Source of the DNA: Desulforegula conservatrix Mb1Pa
Lineage (GTDB): Bacteria > Desulfobacterota > Desulfobacteria > Desulfobacterales > Desulforegulaceae
Assembly: GCF_000426225.1 (NCBI RefSeq)
Contig: NZ_AUEY01000006.1
Span: forward strand, 34,296-98,295
Length of the DNA: 64,000 nucleotides
Direction of reading: 5' to 3'
Part shown: piece after piece, positions 48,141-55,087 of the stretch
Layout: each line of letters opens with the position of its first letter
Numbering within the stretch: the first letter of the stretch is position 1
Made by a program: the position numbers and the translations under genes
Notes under the pieces: generated by a model
What the model was told of the DNA's origin: nothing
Database searches by the model: none
What the model saw: only the letters and a program-made list of their open reading frames with translations

Positions 48141-49049
48141 TCACCTCAATATCAGCATAATGGAAAAAGCGGATAGAATCGTTGCCGCAATCAGAAGTTG
48201 GGGTATACGAATCATACGCAGTCTTGCCATCATTGATTCAACGCACCCGATTACAACGGCCAGAAACAGCATTTCGATTATAAACAGCCCCCAGTCCGAA
48301 TATGCATTACCTGTCTTGACCGGCATTACAATATTCATGAATATGGATCCTATTATGAAAAGCTTCATGGCTGCCCCGTATATAATATAACCAAAATCAG
48401 GCCCGCTGTGGTCAAGCACCATGACTTCATGGATCATTGTCAGCTCAAGATGTGTGTTCGGATCATCAAAAGGAATACGGCAGTTTTCGGCAAGCAGAAT
48501 AATGAACAGGGAAATAACTATCAGAACCATGGTTGATCCAGCCTTGAACCATATAGCCGGAGTGGCGAAACCAAGCATTTCGGAAAGAGAGAGAGAATCA
48601 CTCAACCTGGACATGGTCAGCATGACGAAAAATAATGTCGGCTCGGCAAGACATGAAAAAGTAACTTCGCGGGCAGCGCCCATTCCCTCGAAACTTGAGC
48701 CTGTATCAAGGGCCGCTATTGTCGTGAAAAAACGTGCCAGACCCCAAAGATAGGCGAAGAGGATAATGTCTCCGCTGAATGACACAGGAGAATGATGGCG
48801 TCCGAACGGCACAAGCATGGCAGCAATGATAGTTGCTGCCAGATTGATGACAGGCCCGGCCTTGAAAACCCAGGTCGTTGTTTCGCTGAAAACCGAATTT
48901 TTGCGGAGCAGCTTGAAAAAATCATAATAATACTGAAAGCATGGAGAACCTGTGCGTCCTGCGAATACGGCCTTGGTTTTAGCGATGACTCCTGGAAGCA
49001 GAAGCGGCATCGTCAGCAAAACAAGGCAATGTATTATGGTATCTGTCAT
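48141..49049 (-). CDS. hyfC: Membrane subunit HyfC (NuoH-like)
   Basis: A 302-residue membrane anchor, about eight helices, homologous to NuoH/HycD. Markers are GVIAKTKAVFAGRTGSP near the N-terminus, the long acidic loop ALDTGSSFEGMGAAREV with conserved Glu residues, and ENCRIPFDDPNTHLELTMIHE. It links the ion pump to the peripheral arm. It is the first gene of the leftward unit; a 185-base gap separates it from the toxin-antitoxin genes. Confidence 0.88.
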   Translation of the reverse strand: MTDTIIHCLVLLTMPLLLPGVIAKTKAVFAGRTGSPCFQYYYDFFKLLRKNSVFSETTTWVFKAGPVINLAATIIAAMLVPFGRHHSPVSFSGDIILFAYLWGLARFFTTIAALDTGSSFEGMGAAREVTFSCLAEPTLFFVMLTMSRLSDSLSLSEMLGFATPAIWFKAGSTMVLIVISLFIILLAENCRIPFDDPNTHLELTMIHEVMVLDHSGPDFGYIIYGAAMKLFIIGSIFMNIVMPVKTGNAYSDWGLFIIEMLFLAVVIGCVESMMARLRMIRIPQLLIAATILSAFSIMLILR

Positions 49050-49234
49050 GAGGCTGCCCCCTTTATGCTATTTGCCTGCGGTTTGCCCGAAAAGACTTTA
49101 GGATTTGGCATGACCATAAGGCCATGTAAAGATTCACTGGCTGACAGAATTTAGAATATTAATGACATGTTACTAAAGAATATGTTATACTTTTTTATAC
49201 GTCAATAAGAATATCAGACATCCAGGAGTTTTAT

Positions 49235-49471
49235 ATGGTGAATACCAGACTCAATATCACCCTTCCCACCCACATTGCGGATGACATCAAGGCCCTCTAT
49301 GGACAGCTCGGTCTGAGTCAGTTTCTTGAAGATGCGGCGGACGAGAAACTCTCGGAAATAAAAAACAGAGCTCATCTGAAACTCATTGAGGGATACATGG
49401 CTACTGTCGAAGAGACAGTGGATGTCCTCAAGAAATTCGAATCCGCTTTTATGGAGAAGCCTGATGTTTAA
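49235..49471 (+). CDS. Antitoxin, MazE/RHH-like
   Basis: A 78-residue protein. The N-terminus TRLNITLPTHIADDIKAL looks like a ribbon-helix-helix DNA-binding strand, and the acidic C-terminal half would bind the toxin. It is judged an antitoxin mainly because the next gene, overlapping by eight bases, is a MazF/PemK-like toxin. A good AGGAG precedes the start. Two direct TTATAC hexamers (49185-49190 and 49195-49200) just upstream could be promoter or operator elements. Confidence 0.75.
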   Translation: MVNTRLNITLPTHIADDIKALYGQLGLSQFLEDAADEKLSEIKNRAHLKLIEGYMATVEETVDVLKKFESAFMEKPDV

Positions 49472-49805
49472 ACGTTGCGGAATATACCAGGTCAGCCTTC
49501 CAAATATTGAAAAAGACAATAAAAATCTCTGCCCCTGTCTTGTGGTCAGCAACAATATAAGCAACGAATTTTCACCAGTTGTCACCATTCTGCCGCTTGC
49601 CTTTTCCAATCTCGATAGAATTTATGAATTCGAGACATTTATCCCTGCTGTTTCAAACGGACTTGGGAAAGATGCAAAGGTAAGCTCCCATATAATTATA
49701 ACCATCAACAAATCCAGAGTGATCGGTGAACGTATAGGTTTTTTACCCAAAGCGATCATGGCAAAAATAGACAAGACTCTGCGCCTTCAGCTTGATTTGT
49801 TATGA
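49464..49805 (+). CDS. Toxin, MazF/PemK-like
   Basis: A 113-residue protein. The pattern GIYQVSLPNIEKDNKNLCPCLVVSNNISNE corresponds to the MazF/PemK start (here split: GIYQVSLPN and PCLVVSNN), with VTILPLAFS and HIIITINKSRVIGERIGFL in the second half, typical of the CcdB/PemK-like barrel. Family members cleave mRNA. The ATG at 49464 overlaps the antitoxin stop; a longer frame from 49386 would be unlikely. The reading frame is intact, so it may be active. Confidence 0.82.
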   Translation: MFKRCGIYQVSLPNIEKDNKNLCPCLVVSNNISNEFSPVVTILPLAFSNLDRIYEFETFIPAVSNGLGKDAKVSSHIIITINKSRVIGERIGFLPKAIMAKIDKTLRLQLDLL

Positions 49806-49856
49806 GTTAGGATGCTTTCAAGACGGCGCATCAATCTAATCCTTCAGGAATCTCTA

Positions 49857-50540
49857 ATGCTGTTAAAAACATCGGATGCGGCCATAGCCATAAATGTCAC
49901 TGAAAATGTCATTCAGAGCTGGATAAAAAAGGACGGCCTTCCGGCGGAAATGATAAGCGGCGAGCTAATGATAAACAGGACAGATCTTCTGGAATGGGCA
50001 ACAGAAAGAGGATTAAAGGTAGATCCTGAAATTTTCAAAGTAAATGATGACGAAAACATTCACATGCCAACCCTCATGGAAGCAATTGAATCAGGAGGCA
50101 TTCATTTCGGAGTCAAGGGGAATGACAAGGAGACTGTTCTCAGAAATGTTGTGGAATGCCTCAATCTGCCGGATAAACTGGATCCTGAATTTATCCTTCA
50201 GGTACTTTTAACAAGGGAAGCCATGGGGACAACCGCCATCGGCGACGGGATCGCAATACCCCACGTCCGCAATCCCATCATGCTCCGGATCCCAAAACCC
50301 AAGATTGCGCTCTGTTTTCTTGAAACGCCGATTGATTTCGAGGCCTTTGACGCCAAGCCTGTTAATATCCTGTTTACGTTGACAAGCCCCACAGTAAAAG
50401 TACATCTGCATCTTTTATCACGACTTGCCTTTGCGCTGCGTGAAAAACGTTTGAGGAGCGTTCTTCAAAATCAGGATAGCAAGGAAACAATCATGGCCGT
50501 TTTTAAGGAAATAGACAGTTCTCCAGGGAGGCCAAAATGA
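49857..50540 (+). CDS. HTH-EIIA fusion: excisionase-like DNA-binding domain plus PTS EIIA (PtsN-type)
   Basis: A 227-residue protein. The first about 55 residues are a MerR/excisionase-like helix-turn-helix (LLKTSDAAIAINVTENVIQS, then WIKKDGLPAEM). Residues about 70-225 are an EIIA-Ntr/fructose domain with phospho-His H136 in DGIAIPHVRNP. The start at 49857 has AGGA seven bases upstream, better than the ATG at 49812. Its stop overlaps the hyfB start in ATGA, so it is tightly coupled to an Ehr subunit. Likely a phosphorylation-responsive regulator of the complex; no PTS sugar permease is nearby. Confidence 0.82.
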   Translation: MLLKTSDAAIAINVTENVIQSWIKKDGLPAEMISGELMINRTDLLEWATERGLKVDPEIFKVNDDENIHMPTLMEAIESGGIHFGVKGNDKETVLRNVVECLNLPDKLDPEFILQVLLTREAMGTTAIGDGIAIPHVRNPIMLRIPKPKIALCFLETPIDFEAFDAKPVNILFTLTSPTVKVHLHLLSRLAFALREKRLRSVLQNQDSKETIMAVFKEIDSSPGRPK

Positions 50541-52531
50541 TGGAAACCAGTATTGAATCATGGCCTGTCTTACTTATTATTTTGTCTTCATTTATTTCTT
50601 TGGCCTCTGGCATTCCAATTCTTTTCGGGATTATTGCTCCGGCTGCCGGACAGCGTATTTCTGCGGGCCTGATGGTGCTGTCAGCCTTGACAGGACTGAC
50701 AGGAGCAATATCTGTTCTTGCCAGCCAAACTGAAACAGTCATCAAATTGAACTGGCATTTGCCGCTGGGTCCCATGATATGTTCCGTTGATTCCCTTTCA
50801 GCATTTTTCATGATTCCTGTTTTCATAATAACTGCTTGCGCCAGCATTTATTCCATCGAATACTGGCCGGCCAAAGATAATTTGCAAAACATCCGGCGAC
50901 TCACTTTTTTTTTCGGAGCCCTGGCTTCAGCCATTCTCTGGGTTGTAATGGCCGGGTCCGCGGCTCTTTTTCTTTTTGCCTGGGAAATAATGGCCATATC
51001 TGCATTTTTTGTTTTAACAGCAGATGATTCGGACACAGAAGTTCGTGAAGCAGGTATCCTGTATCTGATCTGCACACATATTGGCACCCTTGCTCTGTTT
51101 GTACTCTTCGCAATGCTTAATTATGCCTCTGGTTCATTTGCTTTCCCTGGTTCAGGATCCATAGAAGCAGGAAATTTCATGGCAACAGTCCTTTTTTTTC
51201 TCGGTATTTTCGGATTCGGCATCAAGGCTGGAATAATGCCTTTCCATGTATGGCTGCCATCTGCACATGCAAACGCTCCGAGTCATGTTTCGGCCGTAAT
51301 GTCAGGGATCATTCTTAAAATCGGTATTTATGGTATTTTACGCCTGCTTTCATTCTTCAAAGCCATTCCTCTCTGGTGGGGAATTACCATACTGACTGTC
51401 GGTGTGGTTTCAGGTGTTCTCGGGGTGGTTTTCGCCATAGCCCAGCACGATTTAAAACGTCTTCTTGCCTATCACAGTATAGAAAACATCGGAATTATCA
51501 TGATGGGAATCGGACTTTCCCTGATCGGAATATCAGAAAAATCGTCAATACTCATTATACTTGGAATGGCAGGAGCCCTGCTGCACGTCATGAACCACGC
51601 TATATTCAAGGCGCTGCTCTTTTTTGGGGCAGGTTCTGTCATCCACGCTGTCGGTACAAGAGAGATTGACCGGATGGGAGGACTCCTGCGCAAAATGCCC
51701 TGGACAGCCGCATTTTTTCTGACCGGAGCAGTTGCCATATGCGGGCTTCCTCCCCTGAATGGTTTTGTGAGCGAATTTTTTATTTATCTGGGGCTTTTCA
51801 GCAGCGCCGCACGCGGGAACGGTGCATCTGCCGCAGCATGCGCTCTTGCTGCGCCATGTCTTGCCCTTATCGGAGGACTCGCGCTTGCCTGTTTTGTAAA
51901 GGTTTTTGGTGTGGTTTTTCTGGGAACCGAACGTTTTCAGCTTCAAGAACATGATCATGAAGCGGGCCTAAGCATGCGCATACCCATGGCCGTACTTGCG
52001 TCAATATGCGTATTCATCGGCGTTGTACCATTTATGCTTGTGCCTGTTCTGGAATCAGCTGTCAGGGTTTGGAACCATTCAGCCGCGATTGACATTGCCC
52101 TTGCCGAAGCTGTTCCCTTTAAATGGATATCAATCATGGCGATTGCGCTTATATCTGTCATTGTTTGTCTATATTTTGCGAGGATAAGAAAGGCTTCTTC
52201 CGAAAAGAGCACGACATGGGGATGCGGCTATACCGAACCTACGCCCCGAATGCAATACACAGCTTCTTCATTTGCAGATACGATAATAGGGCTGTTTGCC
52301 GGAGTTCTCTGGCCAACAATCCATAAGCCGGAAATAAAGTCTGTTTTCCCAAAAAGCTCAAGATTCTCAAGCCATGTTCCTGAAACTGTCCTTGAAAAAA
52401 TATATCTTCCGCTACTTCACCTGGTAAGCGACAGACTCACTGCAATCAGAAAACTACAGCACGGTCATCTTCATTTTTATATTCTTTATATATTTCTTAC
52501 ACTGATTGCACTTATGATTATTCCTGATTAA
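50537..52531 (+). CDS. hyfB: Antiporter-like membrane subunit HyfB (NuoL/M type)
   Basis: A 664-residue polytopic protein, about 15-16 helices. Conserved ion-channel residues are present: Glu in FLFAWEIMAISAFF, Lys in FGFGIKAGIMPFHVWLPSAH, Lys in HDLKRLLAYHSIENIGII, and Lys in NHAIFKALLFFGAG. The C-terminus has the HyfB-like WGCGYTEPTPRMQYTASSFA stretch. It completes the Ehr membrane arm, although it is transcribed away from hyfC. It follows the EIIA-HTH gene with an overlap. Confidence 0.9.
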   Translation: MMETSIESWPVLLIILSSFISLASGIPILFGIIAPAAGQRISAGLMVLSALTGLTGAISVLASQTETVIKLNWHLPLGPMICSVDSLSAFFMIPVFIITACASIYSIEYWPAKDNLQNIRRLTFFFGALASAILWVVMAGSAALFLFAWEIMAISAFFVLTADDSDTEVREAGILYLICTHIGTLALFVLFAMLNYASGSFAFPGSGSIEAGNFMATVLFFLGIFGFGIKAGIMPFHVWLPSAHANAPSHVSAVMSGIILKIGIYGILRLLSFFKAIPLWWGITILTVGVVSGVLGVVFAIAQHDLKRLLAYHSIENIGIIMMGIGLSLIGISEKSSILIILGMAGALLHVMNHAIFKALLFFGAGSVIHAVGTREIDRMGGLLRKMPWTAAFFLTGAVAICGLPPLNGFVSEFFIYLGLFSSAARGNGASAAACALAAPCLALIGGLALACFVKVFGVVFLGTERFQLQEHDHEAGLSMRIPMAVLASICVFIGVVPFMLVPVLESAVRVWNHSAAIDIALAEAVPFKWISIMAIALISVIVCLYFARIRKASSEKSTTWGCGYTEPTPRMQYTASSFADTIIGLFAGVLWPTIHKPEIKSVFPKSSRFSSHVPETVLEKIYLPLLHLVSDRLTAIRKLQHGHLHFYILYIFLTLIALMIIPD

Positions 52532-52538
52532 TATAAAC

Positions 52539-52673
52539 TTGATGGACTCGCAAAAACTTAAAAATGGCAACGGCGTCAGACAGGACTTTATCCTGCATAT
52601 AGTATTTTCAGACACTTCTGGATTCCGGACTTCGCTGGAATGACGAAAATCGGACTTTTTGCGACTTTGTCAA
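52539..52673 (+). repeat. Interspersed palindromic repeat, copy 8 (short form)
   Basis: Begins TTGATGGACTCGCAAAAAC and ends GACTTTTTGCGACTTTGTCAA, directly after hyfB. The first inner hairpin is diverged (CAGGACTTTATCCTG). Confidence 0.9.
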
Positions 52674-52684
52674 ACTTGACTGCC

Positions 52685-53992
52685 ATGAGTATGGCCAATG
52701 TGTTTGGTAATAAAAAAGGCGAATTTGAATTGAACCGGACAAAAACAACTTTCCGCGCCCTGTCTTCAAAAAACTACAGACTTTTCATGGCTGGCCAGGG
52801 AGTATCCCTTATAGGAACCTGGGTGCAGCAGACAGCCATGAGCTGGCTGGTTTACAGGATGACACATTCAGCCGCGCTTTTAGGCGTTGTCGGCTTCTGT
52901 AGCCAGATCCCCTCGTTTTTTATCGCTCCTTTTGCAGGCGTTCTGGCTGACAGAATAAACAAGCACAGGCTGATAATTCTGACCCAGGCGCTTTCCATGC
53001 TTCAGGCTCTATTTTTGGGTATTCTCATTCTCACAGACTCCATCAAGGTTTGGCATATTCCGGCTCTCAGCCTTTTTATAGGACTGGTGAATGCATTTGA
53101 CATCCCGACTCGCCAGTCTTTTGTTATAGAAATGGTGGACGACAAATCTCTCCTTGGAAATGCCATTGCGCTTAACTCCTCGATGGTTAATATTGCCCGC
53201 ATGATAGGCCCTACAATAGCAGGCATAATGATTGCCGCTTTTGGCGAAGGGATCTGTTTTTTCTTAAATGCGGGCAGTTATGTGGCAGTGATTTTTTCCC
53301 TGGTACTCATGAAAAACATAAAGAGCAGAATTAGTTCTGAACATAAGTCAGCCCTGAAAGGTCTTAGAGAAGGATTTAATTATGCCTTCGGTTTTATGCC
53401 GATCAAGGCGATAATTCTTCAGCTTGGCATTGTAAGTTTAACCGGTGTGCCATTCATGGTGCTTCTGCCTGTTTTCGCAAGTGACATCCTTCATGGCGGG
53501 CCCCACACCCTCGGTTTTCTCATGGCAGCTTCAGGGGTCGGAGCTCTCTGCGGAGCCCTGTTCCTTGCATCACGAAAAAATGTTTTCGGACTTGGAAAAA
53601 TTATAGCTTCAGCAACATTTCTCTTTGGCTGCGGCCTATTATTTTTTTCCATGTCCAAGGTTTTATGGTTTTCAATGACGATGCTGTTTCTGTCAGGATT
53701 CGGAATGATGGTGCAGATGGCTGCAAGCAACACGATACTTCAGACCATTGTCGATGATGACAAACGCGGCAGGGTAATGAGCTTTTTCACCATGGCCTTC
53801 ATAGGCATGGCTCCATTCGGAAGCCTCTGGGCCGGTACGCTTGCAAGTCATATCGGCGCCCCTGAGACACTTTTCATAGGAGGGCTCTGCTGCATTATCT
53901 GTGCTGCGGTCTTTGCAAGAAAACTTCCTGACATACGGAAAATGATCAGACCGGTATATGAAAAAATAGGCATCATAAAAACATTCGAATAA
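52685..53992 (+). CDS. MFS transporter, MFS_3 type
   Basis: Inner-membrane transporter of about 435 residues with 12 predicted helices. The N-terminal KNYRLFMAGQGVSLIGTWVQ and AMSWLVYRMTHSAALLGVVG segments, and LADRINKHRLI between helices 2 and 3, are typical of the MFS_3/EntS-like exporters. Substrate unknown. Start uncertain: an open frame extends into repeat copy 8, and the ATGs at 52685 and 52691 lack a good Shine-Dalgarno. A TTG at 52730 behind AAAAAGG is an alternative. Confidence 0.85.
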   Translation: MSMANVFGNKKGEFELNRTKTTFRALSSKNYRLFMAGQGVSLIGTWVQQTAMSWLVYRMTHSAALLGVVGFCSQIPSFFIAPFAGVLADRINKHRLIILTQALSMLQALFLGILILTDSIKVWHIPALSLFIGLVNAFDIPTRQSFVIEMVDDKSLLGNAIALNSSMVNIARMIGPTIAGIMIAAFGEGICFFLNAGSYVAVIFSLVLMKNIKSRISSEHKSALKGLREGFNYAFGFMPIKAIILQLGIVSLTGVPFMVLLPVFASDILHGGPHTLGFLMAASGVGALCGALFLASRKNVFGLGKIIASATFLFGCGLLFFSMSKVLWFSMTMLFLSGFGMMVQMAASNTILQTIVDDDKRGRVMSFFTMAFIGMAPFGSLWAGTLASHIGAPETLFIGGLCCIICAAVFARKLPDIRKMIRPVYEKIGIIKTFE

Positions 53993-54007
53993 GGATTGCC
54001 TCCGACG

Positions 54008-54164
54008 TTGATGCTCTCGCAAAAACCCGAAAAAAAGCTTCAGGGCCATGCCGGACTTGATCCGGCATCCAGTATTTCAATTATTTCCGTATTCCGGCTC
54101 TCGGTTTTCACCGGGACAGGCCCCGCCGGAATGACGGAAGTCTGACTTTTTGAGACCTTGTCAA
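54008..54164 (+). repeat. Interspersed palindromic repeat, copy 9 (long form)
   Basis: Begins TTGATGCTCTCGCAAAAAC and ends GACTTTTTGAGACCTTGTCAA, with an intact ATGCCGGACTTGATCCGGCAT hairpin and the longer second hairpin. It lies between the convergent MFS and cytidylate-kinase-like genes. Confidence 0.9.
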
Positions 54165-54216
54165 AAATAATTTATTTATAGATTTCAGCATTTAACCGAA
54201 GCACAGCCATTTCAAA

Positions 54217-55047
54217 TCAGCGGTTTGCCATATACATCAGCGAGCCTGCCGTGACTTCCTCTTCGACCATTATGTCCATCTTGTTTATGCCGGACATATT
54301 TTTAAGGAGATTTTCGATTCCGGCCACAACCTGTTTCCTGTTTGAAACCCTTTTGGGAAATAAAACAGTCAGGTGGCCATCATCTGAGCTGACCACGGCG
54401 TCAAAATATTTGTTAATTATCAGCGCTTTTGCCGTAGCTGCCATACTAAGATCGTTCAAATTCTTTTTAGACTCGGCAGTTGGCTGGAAAGAAGAAAATG
54501 CAGCTGCATGACATATCATGTTCACACAGTCATCAATTGAAATATGATTGATATTCAGTATCAGATCATAAAGGCTTGGGTCTGTCGTATCTATGTCATA
54601 TATGGATTTAGACCATCTGCGCCTTTCTTTGTCGTAACAGACAAGGGTCTTCATTGCCTGGAATTCTGTTGTTTTTTCCCTTGCCATCAGTTCAGAAACC
54701 CTGCTGTCAAAATCTGCGATTATCCTTGCCTTGATGGCATGGCTTATTCCCTGTAGAAAAAAATGGCCTGCCACACCATGATAAACAACATTGCCTCTTT
54801 TCATATAATTGAGAAGCGCCGCTCTTATATATGCGATATAGATCTCTTTACTCCTCGTAACTTTTTCAAGAAAGGAAGGGCCTTTATACATTGCCTCGGA
54901 CAGTTTTATTTCCGTCACGTTGAAGGTGTCAGAGGCTTCAAGAATGATTTCGCTTGAAATGCATTCATATTTGAGCCGTTCCGCAACCTTTTCCGCAATA
55001 AGTTTGCCCTTGCTGCAATACGCTCTTGAAATACTAATAATTGCCAT
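54217..55047 (-). CDS. Cytidylate kinase-like family protein (copy 2)
   Basis: A 276-residue paralog of the protein at 39060. It starts MAIISISRAYCSKGKLIAEK, followed by YECISSEIILEASDTFNVTE and NVVYHGVAGHFFLQGI. As in copy 1, the glycine-rich loop is changed (SRAYCSKGK). The middle DIDTTDPSLYDLILNIN segment and a C-terminal small alpha/beta domain are also shared. The start at 55047 has AAAGGAGG; a longer frame to 55146 would overlap the previous gene. It is the last gene of the three-paralog operon, 40 bases after it. Confidence 0.75.
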   Translation of the reverse strand: MAIISISRAYCSKGKLIAEKVAERLKYECISSEIILEASDTFNVTEIKLSEAMYKGPSFLEKVTRSKEIYIAYIRAALLNYMKRGNVVYHGVAGHFFLQGISHAIKARIIADFDSRVSELMAREKTTEFQAMKTLVCYDKERRRWSKSIYDIDTTDPSLYDLILNINHISIDDCVNMICHAAAFSSFQPTAESKKNLNDLSMAATAKALIINKYFDAVVSSDDGHLTVLFPKRVSNRKQVVAGIENLLKNMSGINKMDIMVEEEVTAGSLMYMANR

Positions 55048-55087
55048 GAGATCCTCCTTTCTGACTGGAAAAATGTTTTGTTTATAT

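Noticed and set aside
51545..51958. 137-codon minus-strand frame inside hyfB
   Set aside because: Antisense to conserved membrane-helix codons; no independent support.
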